Shown here: positions 47,701 to 54,826 of the stretch, one piece after another
Layout of the letters: each line of letters opens with the position of its first letter
Position numbering within the stretch: the stretch's first letter is position 1
Translations under genes and position numbers: made by a program
Assembly (NCBI RefSeq): GCF_037975245.1
Contig: NC_092562.1
Span: 21,159,054-21,223,053, forward strand
Origin: Apostichopus japonicus
Lineage: Eukaryota > Echinodermata > Holothuroidea > Aspidochirotida > Stichopodidae
Direction of reading: 5' to 3'
DNA: 64,000 nt
Notes under the pieces: generated by a model
What the model was told of the DNA's origin: nothing
The model's input: only the letters and a program-made list of their open reading frames with translations
Database searches by the model: none

Positions 47701-48793
47701 GAAACCCTCCAGGAGGGGGAAGATGTGAGTACGATTAAGGGCGACCTGTAAGCCAGAAGGTCATCGGCTTCAAGGAACTATAAAGTGAAGCATGTCTGTT
47801 GGAAGCATAGTTCAGTGGAGATTGCCTTCTTCATTGAATCAACCCAGTAAATGTGTGACCTAAATGGTTGTCATAGCATTGTAATAAAACCATGCATCTA
47901 GTTACTCCTGAAATGTCACAAGTTCACAGAATTTATTTCAAATTATTTTTACATCCGACCAGTTATTGTGTCTTTATATATATTTCCTTTAAGTCTATGG
48001 CCTGTTCATCGATTCTACCCATAAGTACTGTTATTATGAACAGAATCACATATATTAATTTCTTTAGTATCAGTCTTTTGAGCATCAGCACAGAGTCGCA
48101 TTTCAAAAGCTGTTAACCTTTACTAGTTGTGTTAGATAGTTTCAATGGTGACATGCTATCATTCTCTGGCCCTGCTGCTTATGGTTAGGTTTTCACACGA
48201 TCGAAAGACACATTTAAAGATTTGATCCAGTAAAGAATACTGTTCACCAATATATTAGTTCCCTTCTTCTGTGGCACGATATTTGTTAACTCGGTACAAG
48301 TTCATTTCATGCGACGTTCCAGCATTATTTTTGTTTAGGAGTAACCGACCTTGTACAATTTCCTGTTTCTACAGATGGACAGGGTAACATTGCTCTGGCT
48401 GCTATAGAACCTCCGAACCCTTACCACCAGGCACCGAGGAGGGGCATCAGAATCTGGAGAAGGCATCCCAACGCCCCCAGCGAGAGTGACCACGGTTACA
48501 GTACCATGACACCTCATGAAGACAGCGAATACCACTACGTGGAGCCTGAACCCATTGTGGTGGCGCCGAAACACCAAATGGTGGATCCGCCTCCTGGCGT
48601 GGTCCACCTGCCACGACCAGAGTCCCCGTCTGCGTTTACGTCGCTACTGGACTGCGAGAGCGACGCGGCGACCTGCGGCAGCGGGCCCATCACTATTCCT
48701 AAGATCGACCCACCTCCTCAAACAGTACTTCCAAGGAAATCACATAGAGTGAGGACTCAGGTACAGGTTCATTCTGTAGATACAGTCTTTTGA
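13067..48793 (+). CDS. CACHD1: CACHD1 (VWFA and Cache domain-containing protein 1), complete, 28 coding exons
   Basis: Type I membrane protein of the alpha2delta-like family. In vertebrates CACHD1 raises CaV3 and CaV2 calcium currents and binds Frizzled/LRP6 (established knowledge). I joined 28 exons by GT/AG sites and phase; lengths sum to 4,128 nt, 1,375 residues plus stop, against about 1,270 in human. Order: signal peptide 1-31, VWA N-terminal region about 105-300, VWA about 313-505, two Cache regions (about 507-720 and 722-941), cysteine-rich block 1026-1150, transmembrane helix about 1164-1186, cytoplasmic tail 1187-1375. Diagnostic matches to the recalled vertebrate protein are [18 protein letters not shown] (1030-1047), [10 protein letters not shown] (from 1105), [24 protein letters not shown] and SDHGYSTM in the tail. 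The first acidic position of the VWA metal site is kept (D320), but the two serines of DxSxS are G322 and G324. Start chosen at ATG 13067 (A at -3, G at +4), directly before the signal peptide. Identity is near certain; exact ends of a few exons could shift by a codon. Confidence 0.95.
16443..16974. mobile_element. TTAA-flanked MITE with long inverted termini (piggyBac- or Kolobok-type)
   Basis: TTAA at 16439-16442 and 16975-16978 flanks 532 bp. The ends are inverted: left AGGATTGGTTCAGGTGT, right (inward) AGGATTGGTTCAATTGT. Similarity continues about 80 bp (ATGAAAGAGCACAAAAAGAC against ATGAAAGAGGACAAAAGAAA). An inner inverted pair, GTGATGTCACATCCTCA with TGAGGATGTGACATCAC, lies at 16615-16637 and 16802-16820. 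No transposase. Confidence 0.8.
21398..22130. repeat. 52-bp minisatellite, about 14 copies
   Basis: The unit is built on TTCTGTGAATATGCCCCCTA, CATATATACAATACAATG and TATAACATTTATAG. The first copies are almost identical at 52-bp spacing; from about 21820 they shorten and diverge. Minus-strand frames through it ([17 protein letters not shown] repeats) are a by-product, not a gene. Confidence 0.95.
23142..23207 (+). CDS. CACHD1: CACHD1 exon 2
   Basis: Residues 136-157, 66 nt, phase 0 at both ends, so it could be skipped without a frameshift. The acceptor follows a long T-rich tract with TTTCATAG; the donor is CAG|GTAACT. It is supported by frame and position between exon 1 and the VWA_N exons rather than by recognisable motif. 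Confidence 0.75.
24817..24900 (+). mobile_element. tRNA-like sequence, tRNA-derived SINE head or tRNA pseudogene
   Basis: Pol III box A (TGGCCTAGTTGG) and box B (GGTTCGAATCC) are correctly spaced. An anticodon-like arm has stem TCCGC/GCGGG around ATATAAA, a CGGG/CCCG T stem encloses TTCGAAT, the acceptor strands TCCAT/ATGGA pair, and a T7 run (24894-24900) follows. Acceptor mismatches and an unlikely ATA anticodon argue against a working tRNA. Confidence 0.6.
24940..24999. repeat. TA/CATA microsatellite
   Basis: (TA)n and TTTATATA followed by (CATA)n just after the tRNA-like element, as is common at SINE tails. Confidence 0.8.
25476..25530. repeat. (TG)n microsatellite
   Basis: TG dinucleotide tract interrupted once by ATGGG, part of the 2.4-kb element. 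Confidence 0.9.
25914..25947 (-). promoter_or_regulatory. Nuclear-receptor-type direct repeats DR1-DR5-DR4
   Basis: TGACCC-1-TGACCT-5-TGACCT-4-TGACCT, that is AGGTCA-type half-sites with 4, 5 and 1 nt gaps on the minus strand. Sequence match only; no evidence of use. Confidence 0.45.
26157..26177 (+). promoter_or_regulatory. Nuclear-receptor-type direct repeats DR2-DR1
   Basis: Three perfect AGGTCA half-sites with gaps of 2 and 1. Sequence match only. Confidence 0.4.
26573..26616 (-). promoter_or_regulatory. Nuclear-receptor-type direct repeats DR1-DR5-DR4-DR4
   Basis: Five half-sites: TGACCC, then four TGACCT with gaps 1, 5, 4, 4. Homologous to 25914-25947 and 26982-27015 in neighbouring units. 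Sequence match only. Confidence 0.45.
26982..27015 (-). promoter_or_regulatory. Nuclear-receptor-type direct repeats DR1-DR5-DR4
   Basis: Third unit copy of the same half-site array. Single DR4 sites (AGGTCA-4-AGGTCA, plus strand) also occur at 25647-25662, 25795-25810, 26454-26469 and 27262-27277. Confidence 0.45.
28097..28281 (+). CDS. CACHD1: CACHD1 exon 3: VWA N-terminal region
   Basis: Residues 158-219. It contains [18 protein letters not shown], in the region before the VWA domain. Acceptor TCTTCAG, donor GA|GTAAGT, ending in phase 2 and joining exon 4 to read [12 protein letters not shown]. Confidence 0.9.
28682..28788 (+). CDS. CACHD1: CACHD1 exon 4: VWA N-terminal region
   Basis: Residues 219-255 ([20 protein letters not shown] and on). 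Acceptor TTTGCAG, donor CAAG|GTAAGA, phase 1 out. Confidence 0.9.
29257..29395 (+). CDS. CACHD1: CACHD1 exon 5: end of VWA N-terminal region
   Basis: Residues 255-301, including [18 protein letters not shown] and [14 protein letters not shown]. The aromatic-rich 'WQYF...G' pattern before the VWA domain is typical of alpha2delta relatives. Donor CAG|GTGAGC, phase 2 out. Confidence 0.92.
30254..30343. repeat. 15-bp tandem repeat, about 6 copies
   Basis: Repeats of ATCCATGGTTATTGC in CACHD1 intron 5. The 15-bp period makes an open frame of PWLLHPWLL repeats by chance. Confidence 0.9.
30663..30807 (+). CDS. CACHD1: CACHD1 exon 6: start of VWA domain, altered MIDAS
   Basis: Residues 301-349. It encodes the first VWA beta strand and helix, [18 protein letters not shown] then [12 protein letters not shown]. 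The metal-site motif DxSxS of classical VWA domains reads D320-R-G322-Y-G324 here, so both coordinating serines are lost. Confidence 0.93.
30808..32402 (+). other. CACHD1: CACHD1 intron 6, nothing recognised
   Basis: No repeat family, RNA or coding exon identified, apart from short homopolymer runs near 31672 and 31961. Confidence 0.5.
32403..32538 (+). CDS. CACHD1: CACHD1 exon 7: VWA domain
   Basis: Residues 350-395, [19 protein letters not shown] and following. This is the second VWA strand and the cysteine-bearing loop also present in vertebrate CACHD1. Acceptor ATTATAG, phase 1 out. Confidence 0.92.
32700..33011 (+). pseudogene. Probable LINE (CR1/L2-type) C-terminal relic, plus strand
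   Basis: The frame [17 protein letters not shown], then [18 protein letters not shown], resembles the degenerate end of CR1/L2 reverse transcriptase proteins (pattern YGDRxFxxAAPxLWNxLP...FKxxLKTxLFE). It has no upstream reverse transcriptase and the match is weak. It lies in CACHD1 intron 7, converging on the clearer LINE tail at 33404-33763. Confidence 0.4.
33404..33763 (-). mobile_element. 5'-truncated CR1/L2-type LINE tail
   Basis: The minus-strand frame contains [16 protein letters not shown], then [18 protein letters not shown] and [11 protein letters not shown]. This is the typical C-terminus of CR1/L2 non-LTR proteins. It is followed by a short 3' end (GAGCGCATTTGAACATTG, GCGCTATACAAAAAACAG) and a (TTA)n tail at about 33404-33420. 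Only the last 90 or so codons remain. Confidence 0.8.
34150..34239 (+). CDS. CACHD1: CACHD1 exon 8: VWA domain
   Basis: Residues 395-425, [20 protein letters not shown]. This is the helix that follows the third metal-site loop in VWA folds. Acceptor TTTACAG, donor GTACGT, phase 1 out. Confidence 0.92.
34806..34943 (+). CDS. CACHD1: CACHD1 exon 9: VWA domain
   Basis: Residues 425-471: the strand [14 protein letters not shown], a helix, then the strand [12 protein letters not shown]. Matches the central and fifth strands of the VWA fold in CACHD1. Confidence 0.94.
35008..35025. repeat. Poly-C run
   Basis: About 18 C residues in CACHD1 intron 9. Confidence 0.9.
35347..35453 (+). CDS. CACHD1: CACHD1 exon 10: end of VWA domain
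   Basis: Residues 471-506, with [17 protein letters not shown]. The real donor is at 35454. The exon end plus donor is repeated twice downstream (near 35549 and 35683); reading on from the first donor meets an in-frame TAG within about 50 nt. Confidence 0.93.
35429..35735 (+). repeat. CACHD1: Tandem triplication covering the CACHD1 exon 10 donor
   Basis: The segment ATGATGCCACTTAGACAG|GTAAGGG (exon end plus intron) recurs at about 35531 and 35663. Each copy is followed by similar TGTAATGGTAATACATG and GGAAGACTGAAATAAACATG sequence. Copies 2 and 3 are intronic with intact GTAAGGG donors. Confidence 0.9.
35819..35951 (+). CDS. CACHD1: CACHD1 exon 11: start of first Cache region
   Basis: Residues 507-551, [20 protein letters not shown] and on. 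It matches the vertebrate 'MVLNQLSN..TTVGRFY' segment linking VWA and Cache. Phase 1 out. Confidence 0.95.
36434..36583 (+). CDS. CACHD1: CACHD1 exon 12: first Cache region
   Basis: Residues 551-601, [35 protein letters not shown]. The 'GVxGxDxxxxxL' pattern is the Cache-domain signature. Confidence 0.96.
36879..37002 (+). CDS. CACHD1: CACHD1 exon 13: first Cache region
   Basis: Residues 601-642, [20 protein letters not shown]. The 'DxxGYxxxHPSL' turn spans the exon 12/13 junction and is a conserved Cache element. Donor AG|GTATTA is weaker than its neighbours. Confidence 0.95.
37371..37449 (+). CDS. CACHD1: CACHD1 exon 14
   Basis: Residues 642-668, [20 protein letters not shown] then IYSWQP. 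Acceptor TCTTTCAG, donor CCG|GTAAGT, phase 0 out. Confidence 0.92.
37912..37984 (+). CDS. CACHD1: CACHD1 exon 15
   Basis: Residues 669-693, [20 protein letters not shown]. Vertebrate CACHD1 has a similar 'VQDTSFILC' segment. Donor ACAA|GTAAGA, phase 1 out. Confidence 0.92.
38382..38575 (+). repeat. CACHD1: About 62-bp tandem repeat, 3 copies, covering the CACHD1 exon 16 acceptor
   Basis: The unit contains ATAATCAATACTTATATATT, TATCTGGTCATACATAATGC and TTTACATTCAACAGTTCC. The last copy supplies the polypyrimidine-poor acceptor CATTCAACAG used by exon 16. Confidence 0.9.
38571..38657 (+). CDS. CACHD1: CACHD1 exon 16
   Basis: Residues 693-722: [14 protein letters not shown], then a cysteine and MNFKQL, as in vertebrate CACHD1. 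Its acceptor lies inside a roughly 63-bp tandem repeat, so a near-identical acceptor stands 63 nt upstream at 38507; using it would add an immediate in-frame TAA. Confidence 0.9.
39503..39645 (+). CDS. CACHD1: CACHD1 exon 17: second Cache region
   Basis: Residues 722-769, [18 protein letters not shown], then [13 protein letters not shown]. Very close to the vertebrate 'SSPYEHLSQPETK...NPGLK' segment. Confidence 0.96.
40137..40234 (+). CDS. CACHD1: CACHD1 exon 18: second Cache region
   Basis: Residues 770-802, [20 protein letters not shown] and YVVRR. Matches the helix before the 'YIVRRYI' strand of vertebrate CACHD1. An 18-bp CTCGTACACCTCGCCC-type repeat starts just after the donor. Confidence 0.95.
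40258..40355. repeat. 18-bp tandem repeat, 5 copies
   Basis: CCCCTCTCGTACACCTCG repeated with small changes, starting about 24 nt after the exon 18 donor. Confidence 0.9.
40996..41079 (+). CDS. CACHD1: CACHD1 exon 19: second Cache region
   Basis: Residues 802-830, [20 protein letters not shown] and FDPSRRSW. The 'YPGxxxxKxFDPxRRxWY' string is diagnostic of alpha2delta and CACHD1 Cache domains. Confidence 0.97.
41400..41543 (-). mobile_element. Compact element: inverted ends, Pol III promoter and hammerhead ribozyme
   Basis: On the minus strand an inverted-repeat arm (ACACACCAGTAGAATCACT, 41539-41521) leads into a tRNA-like part with box A TGGCTAAGTGG and box B GGTTCGACTCC. A hammerhead core follows, then the other arm (AGTGCAATTTTTCTGGTGTG), whose T5 run could end Pol III transcription. 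It lies in CACHD1 intron 19, antisense to the gene. No target-site duplication was found. This looks like a ribozyme-bearing SINE or retrozyme-like element; family unknown to me. Confidence 0.7.
41420..41457 (-). ncRNA. Hammerhead ribozyme, apparently intact core
   Basis: CTGATGA (41456-41450), stem II GTCC-CAAAA-GGAC, then GAAAC (41436-41432), then CGGTC with predicted cleavage after GTC, between 41427 and 41426. All invariant core bases are present. Stem III is the palindrome ACCGGT with no loop, so a monomer would be poorly active and two copies in one transcript or a dimer would be needed. Stem I next to the core is weak; the longer flanking inverted repeat may act instead. Confidence 0.8.
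41695..41745. repeat. (TA)n/(TG)n microsatellite
   Basis: ATATATAT tract followed by GTGTGTGT, just before CACHD1 exon 20. Confidence 0.9.
41784..41894 (+). CDS. CACHD1: CACHD1 exon 20: second Cache region
   Basis: Residues 830-867, [20 protein letters not shown] and [10 protein letters not shown]. Nearly identical to the vertebrate core strand pair. Preceded by a (TA)n/(TG)n microsatellite that ends about 40 nt before the acceptor. Confidence 0.97.
41895..43064 (+). other. CACHD1: CACHD1 intron 20, nothing recognised
   Basis: AT-rich, short unlinked frames only (for example 42297-42506), no motif. Confidence 0.5.
43065..43187 (+). CDS. CACHD1: CACHD1 exon 21: second Cache region
   Basis: Residues 867-908, [20 protein letters not shown] then PVCLEKNIR. 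'AVMGIDxTLxYxYKxLxDxLPVC' is shared with vertebrate CACHD1. Confidence 0.97.
43650..43749 (+). CDS. CACHD1: CACHD1 exon 22
   Basis: Residues 908-941, [20 protein letters not shown] then [10 protein letters not shown]. This second 'DxxGYLVAHP' turn completes the second Cache region. Acceptor TTGGTAG. Confidence 0.97.
44223..44474 (+). CDS. CACHD1: CACHD1 exon 23: membrane-proximal ectodomain
   Basis: Residues 942-1025, the largest internal coding block near the 3' half. N-glycosylation sequons NGT, NTS and NET are visible; NTS and NET are at positions also present in vertebrate CACHD1. It ends in EFCPCSM, matching the vertebrate FCACSM. Confidence 0.97.
44752..44867 (+). CDS. CACHD1: CACHD1 exon 24: cysteine-rich motif
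   Basis: Residues 1026-1064. It carries eight cysteines, six in [18 protein letters not shown] (1030-1047), the most recognisable CACHD1 signature. Confidence 0.98.
44868..46372 (+). other. CACHD1: CACHD1 intron 24, C-rich start, otherwise nothing recognised
   Basis: Begins with C/T-rich runs (44900-45110, including a poly-C at about 44911-44923). No coding exon or repeat family identified beyond that. Confidence 0.5.
46373..46489 (+). CDS. CACHD1: CACHD1 exon 25
   Basis: Residues 1064-1103, [20 protein letters not shown] and on. The donor (GGGA|GTAAGT) and flanking exon end are duplicated 81 nt downstream at 46571. Reading past the first donor gives GAG then TAA, before the transmembrane segment. 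Confidence 0.92.
46472..46608 (+). repeat. CACHD1: 81-bp tandem duplication covering the CACHD1 exon 25 donor
   Basis: AAGAACCAGTTGGGAGTAAG and CCTTTATTCTCAGCCCACCT occur twice, separated by a poly-C run at 46539-46552. The second copy keeps an intact GTAAGT donor at 46571. Confidence 0.92.
46735..46874 (+). CDS. CACHD1: CACHD1 exon 26: PSI-like cysteine motif
   Basis: Residues 1103-1150, [34 protein letters not shown]. Matches the vertebrate 'CFGVLDCEWC...C.PQKECFGGIVGA'. The spacing resembles a PSI-type cysteine module. Confidence 0.97.
47464..47724 (+). CDS. CACHD1: CACHD1 exon 27: transmembrane helix and proximal tail
   Basis: Residues 1150-1237. The hydrophobic helix [20 protein letters not shown] runs to about residue 1185, followed by [10 protein letters not shown], so the C-terminus is cytoplasmic. 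Failure to splice the donor at 47725 would add only CEYD and stop at 47738. Confidence 0.95.
48375..48793 (+). CDS. CACHD1: CACHD1 exon 28: cytoplasmic tail and stop
   Basis: Residues 1237-1375. Tail motifs shared with vertebrate CACHD1 are [17 protein letters not shown] (YSTM at 1278-1281), PPPQT, and VHSVDT at the C-terminus. The tail ends T-V-F, followed by TGA. Coding GC content is clearly higher than in the flanking introns. Confidence 0.96.
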
Positions 48794-51700
48794 AAGGAGA
48801 AATAACTCCTTGCTGATACCTCTCGTCTGGGTCGTCTCACACTGCTGGCTGGTTGACGTATATTCCAATGGTGTCTACACTCATTACTGTAGGTCTCTTA
48901 AGTCGTGAAATGCTGAGTATCTTTGAGAAGATACGATATGCTGCAACATTTTATCTCTTAATTCGGATGTATTCAAAACACGATAACAGCCGACCTGTCG
49001 GTCTTGCGGTATCACCGAGGCACGAGGATGGAGTACACTTCAGGCCAGACACGTTACTACCATTCAGCCGGTAGGGTCTCAGAGACCAGGAGGGATACCC
49101 ATGGTCCCAGCATGGCTAATGGCCTATCTGTCGTCCGCATCGAGTAGCGACATGTTAGAACATTGCGGAGAAGAAGAATCAAAGCCATTTAGTTGCAACC
49201 GTCGTCGTGGAAAACGAGTCCCGACGATGCCGCCGGTCAATTTCTTTAAATGACATGTAATAGAAGATCAGTTGCTGGTCCCTTTAAGTATATCAGTGTC
49301 TGTGAGAGGCGATGTGAGCCTATGGGAACAGGTATTCATTGGTACTGCTGACAGAAATATCATTGGTTTATGATCTGAATGGGACACACAACTAACATTT
49401 CATTCAGTAGATGGCTGTTTGCTGGGGGAGTGTTGGATCAGATGAAAAGAGAGTATTTGCTGTCGTTTGATATATACTTACCTACCAGTACCCGTTATTC
49501 CAGCAGGCTGGCTAGCCACGGAACGTACTGTTAGTCCAGTATATAGTGTTTTGTTGAAAATTTGAGTGTATTACTACTTACAGGAGAAACTGGTTGGTTG
49601 CAGAGATTAAAAGTTTACTAAAACCTACCTGTGTAAGAATATGTGAGAAGTATTAAGGTATTTTTAGCAAGCAAGAAATTATAACGGTTGATGCCGAGAG
49701 TCTCACCTCGGTAATTTTCCTTACGGGGTTTAAAACAGGAGGATTAAAGGCGGAAAGATGGGGTGAAGTGAATGAAAATTTGGCCCCAACCATCCATTGA
49801 AGCCAATAAACTGCATTTGTAATGGGCATTACATCATGAAACATTTATCCTCATATGCAACCTACCTTGCTTCATAAAGTTGTTTTCCATGACATCATTT
49901 AACATCATATCTTAGATCCCTTCTATGTCTTAAGTTATTAATTAAATACTCTTCATTGTCTGGGAGACCAGAAAAATGCTGATACTGAATTCTTTCTTTG
50001 ATCAAATTTTTTAAGAAATTCATGATAATGGTCTATTTATAGACCCTCTGTAATAAGATCCAGTTTTATAATCGTAAGTCATTCATACAGGGAATTATGG
50101 CCAAAGAACAAATTGAAGCTATTAATCTTTGAGAAAAATTGTTTGCTTTGTGTCTGTAACAGTATTACATTTAAATATAATTGCAGGAGAGGAAGGACAT
50201 TGTGCTGGAAAGCCAAGTATTTTATCAAAAGAATTCAACAGAATTCCCCAAGACACCTTGCTGTGATTGTATATTTTCAAAATAAGTAAATGTTATTAAG
50301 AACGGAAAATATTTTGCTTTGTATCTTACCAAATTTACTATTTGAAGAGTATCAAAGGAGGGGAGAGGAAGATATGGGGCCAAAACATATTCAGAGACAC
50401 ATTCCTCTCCCCCCCCCCACCTGCCAAGACAACTTGTTGTATTCTATAAATTTTTAAACGGGTTAGTTAAGTATTCTCATTTTGGAATTGTGTTTATCGT
50501 TAGAAACAGGAAGCTGATCAGTAGTATGGATTAGAATTACACCAAAAGTTTGGATATACTAAAACAGAATAGTCAACATCTCCACCTCGGGATCTTAAGA
50601 CAGGAATCGGCCTCAAAATTGGACTATAATATCAACCCTATGTTCTTAGCTACCCTTTTGTTTTACAGAGCCTTTTGCAGTTTTATTTATACAAATCCAA
50701 TATTCTCCATTTTGTTAATTTGTTTTTACCGTACTTAAACTTACTCTGAAGATCAATTTGGTAGCTTTGAAGAGACATATTGTGACTTTTATGCGACAAA
50801 TAAAGAATAACAACATAATAGTTGTTGGCGTCGAATCAAAACAAAGGGACAGAATATGCATTTGCCAAAAACATAAATAAATAAACAGGGGGAGTGGTGT
50901 CATACATGTTAATGTGATGAGTATTCATATGCAATAAATATTCATTAGTTTGTATTCCTTCAAGAATTTTTTTTTCTCATAGCATTTCTCTTGATTGATT
51001 AATTGATTATGTAATTGGTTTATAGTTTGCGGTCACACATCAGGACAATGTGCCACCAGCAGCACAGGACACAAATCCAAACTGTCAGTAAAAATTCAAA
51101 ATTAAACTTAAAGTTAGAAAGAGGGGGAAAAGCATGGGGTCTTAACTAAATATTAATATTTCTCCAGAGATGCAACAGGTCACTTTGAGGTTAAGTCCAT
51201 TCCTTTTGAATCTTTGAAAATTTCTGACACGATCCACAGACTTGATTAGTTCTCTGAGTCAAAACAAAAGCGTTAATTTTCACCCAAAATGATCACATTT
51301 ATGTCACACAAATTATATATATATATTTTAAGCGGTTAAAGTGTGGGAGGGGGTGTGGAAGAGGGTGACAATTCATATTTTGAACTTTGAAGTCATTATG
51401 CAGCTTTGAATCCCACTCGATATTGATTTGCAAACGCATACCTACCCTACACAAGGAAAGGATACAAATTTATGCAGTTATACGCAGAGAATAAATAAAT
51501 ATGTCTATCTTTATATATAACATACATCTTCCAGTTATAAATCAATCACGAGAATTGCTTTTCCTATCCATAACGATGGTGCCAGTATTAAGTTTTATCG
51601 TATGAATTTTTTGTTCTTTTTTCCTTTTTAGTTCGAAACCCACCAAATAGATGTCTATTCTTTTTTTTTTCCTTATTAATTTTTCTCTTTTTTCTTTTTT

Positions 51701-52663
51701 TTGGAAATTTTATATTCGTATTTTTGCAAACTGATGCTGCAAGTTTGAAAGATTTTGTGGATCATTGTGATATAGGAATCGAATCAACTCCTGTAGAGAA
51801 AATCAAACAAGTCTAAGATTTGTTGATGGGATCATGCTTATCAAAAGGGATCGACTGTATTCATCAATTTTTTTTAAAGATTTCTCCCCTCACGTTAACC
51901 AATTGAATTTTACTTCATCTAAGAACATCTTTGTGATAGTTGACAGACTATCCATTTGTCTGTCAATTTTTTTTGTATTTTCATCAAGACTATTTGATGG
52001 TCTTTTGTAATGTGAATATGTAAATATAAGTATTTATGGAACCACCTTGCATTTGAAGTATGTTATTCTATTATTTCCAGTGATTGTTTTGAACAGTTCC
52101 TCTCGTTTCTTCAGTTATTACCACATCTGCTCGAGTAGTTACCCTCACAACATTTTGACACTGAACAAATTTAGCACACACCGGGAAGGGTGATGACTTA
52201 TACTCCAGTATTGTAAGATGTAACCAGTTAAACAGTCAAACAGTCAAAATAGAACCGTTTTATTTGAAGGGTGTCTGGGGCTGGAGGAGTGGCGTATGAA
52301 GGAGTAGTACAGCAATGTAAATGGAGAGTCCGTGTTCACCCAAGCCCAACTTTGTTTTTTATTGTGGATTTGGTATCTCTAAACGTCTCAAAATGGCACC
52401 CTCTGGCTTTCTTTGTTGAGGTCAGGATTTCTTTTCAGTTCCCATGTTGGTGGGTATGGGGAGAGAATTTAATCTGATTGTAGCAGGCCGACATAGGTGG
52501 GTTTGGTTTCTTTTTGTCCCCGGTACTTATCACGCTGCTCTCTGGTGGTATTACTCCATGCAGACTATTTTGTAGTAGTACGCTTCCATAGTTTGTGTAG
52601 CAGGCTTTGTAATGGCGTTAAAGGCATTGAAGACTCGCCCCAAACAGCGTGACGCCATCTTTA
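48794..52663 (+). other. CACHD1: CACHD1 3' UTR and downstream intergenic DNA
   Basis: No further coding sequence. Candidate AATAAA signals lie at 49805-49810 and in several AATAAA-containing runs between 50798 and 50940; the used site cannot be chosen by eye. C-runs at about 50409-50419 and T-rich tracts at 51660-51710. Confidence 0.5.
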
Positions 52664-52960
52664 AAGTGTTAACTTTCCCTTGCTTGCAAGTGAATTTTTT
52701 CTCTTGTCGCTACAAAATTCAGACAGTAATAAAACGTGATACCTTGTTATCTTTAGCTGGACCTGAGATGTCTGTATCGTTTGTACACTGTGCTGTGGGT
52801 ATTGACCGCAGCTGTATGTACTGACTGGACACTAATGTCTAATTACCGACGGTAGCAAGCTGTGTGTGTATGTTCTGGGATCGGGGGTGGTGTCTAACAC
52901 TTCTGTTACACCTAATTCGAAACTAGGTCAGATTACCGGCATAAGACTTTCTTTTTGCTC
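52664..52960 (+). repeat. Dispersed repeat, copy B
   Basis: Same orientation as copy A (3176-3485). Both keep a short frame ending HCAVGIDRSCMY, but the reading frame is too short and indel-ridden to call a gene. Confidence 0.75.
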
Positions 52961-54425
52961 GAGTCTTTCTAATATATGCTTATCTGTGAAGGCTTTCCAG
53001 CGAGGCATAGCCAAAAACAAAGGAAACATTCACGATGTGCTATATATTGACGAATTATATTATATTGACTGATGGATTCTGTTTTACCTATCTGCACTCA
53101 TCTATCTTTTTATATACATGATAAAGTGCATCTTTAACAACTTAGCACTAGCAGCAACTGATGGTCTCTGATTACCCACAATCCTCCTCCTACTGTGGCG
53201 CCATGGTCTGGTTTTTAAAAGGTACAATAAATGTCATTCTAATTTCACTACGTTTTTCTCTCGTTACGGGTGAGTTATTTGCTCTGATTCCATATCTGAC
53301 TTTGCAGTATCAAATATTGAAGGACTCTTTTCATTCGCTATATGTGACATTTTCATGATTTAGGAATTATATTACATTATTAATCCAAATCCTGGATGTG
53401 TTGCCAAGGTTCTTTCCAATCTCTTAGTCTTACGGAATAACATGTGAAGTGAAAAATCATAAAATGAGCTTTAATAATTCCCATATTTCGTTTTGTTGTA
53501 ACACTAAAAGTATGTACACCATTCATGTAAGAGATCTTCAGAATTGGTTACTTGGAAAATAATACCCGATGCAGTCATTTGGCCTACGTTTATTCGTTTC
53601 TTATCTTCACACTTGCTGCTGTGAAGTCATACTGCCCGAGGAAAAATGACATGAAAGGGTAGGCCTACACACTTGACTTTCATTTGTCATTGTAACAAAT
53701 ATGTTGAGAATTACAATGATCTTTCCAGAAGAACATTTGGAAAGGTTAGATGCTGATCCGATAATACCCACAACCCATCACTTCATGTGCACACAGTCCA
53801 TAGTCAGACTTTACATTAACATCCCATCCATTACTCATGACCTACTTCCGTGTGTGCCGATAGATAATTGCCTTCACTCATTCTGTGCCTCCATGTTGAG
53901 CTCGTTGCTGGGAAGCTGTTATCTCGACAACTAGCAGCTCTCAGCTTTATGTAGATATAGTTACTATAGGTCTATACTGTATGTATGACTAACCGAAGAA
54001 GTCTACTGTACTCCTGCTTATCTGGATATCAAAGCTCTCTAAGATTGTCAGCATACATTATATCTGAGACAGACAGTCACTATGACTCACATTTTAATGT
54101 AAACAAGTAGCAAACTTGTACATCTTCACTAAGTTGATGCACTGCCGTACATACAGTACAGCTGTGTGTTATGGGAACACACCTTCTTTACAGTCAAACC
54201 TGTATTAGAATCAAACCTGTAAAAGCTATCAAAGTATTCTTCTTGTATTTTCTTTCCATTTAAATGCCAAGACAAACATTCAGATATATACTTATTCCTT
54301 CACATCTTGTGGAAGGACAATTATAAAGTCAATGGCGTTGTTCAGTAGAAATTACAACAATAATTAAAATATTGCACCCCACCTTGATAAGTATTATAAC
54401 CACTTGTTCTAGCTGTATGTAGAGT
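52961..54425. other. Intergenic, nothing recognised
   Basis: Short open frames without motifs. No RNA gene or clear repeat seen. Confidence 0.45.
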
Positions 54426-54826
54426 CAGTGGCGGAGCGTCCATACAGTCAGGGGGGGGGGCGGATGCCCCCCTGACGGACTCAAATGGACTGCTGGCACC
54501 CTTTTCAGCTTTTTTACTACTTTTTACTTATTCGCGATTTTTGACTTTTTATTGCGCTCTCATCTACTTTATGACATTTGTCATATTCTGTTGGTGTAAT
54601 TTTCTGACAAAATGGCGACGACACCTATTTATTCTTCGTTTATCTGCAAATTAGCAAGGCCCGGAAAGGGTCATTTCCAGCGATCTAGGGAGTATCTTTA
54701 CTCAAAAATTTACTGTACGCTCCATGCCAACCTGTGGTGGAGCTCCGCTTAGATAGTGTCGAAAGCGCCCCTTTACAGACCATTCTTGCCCCCCCCCCCT
54801 AACCATTACCCCTAGCTCTGCCACTG
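54426..54826. mobile_element. hAT-type MITE with 8-bp target-site duplication
   Basis: 401 bp flanked by TGTAGAGT on both sides (54418-54425 and 54827-54834). Terminal inverted repeats are CAGTGGCGGAGC (left) and CAGTGGCAGAGC (right, inward), 11 of 12 matching and starting CAG as in hAT elements. G-rich just inside the left end, C-rich just inside the right. No transposase frame. Confidence 0.92.
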
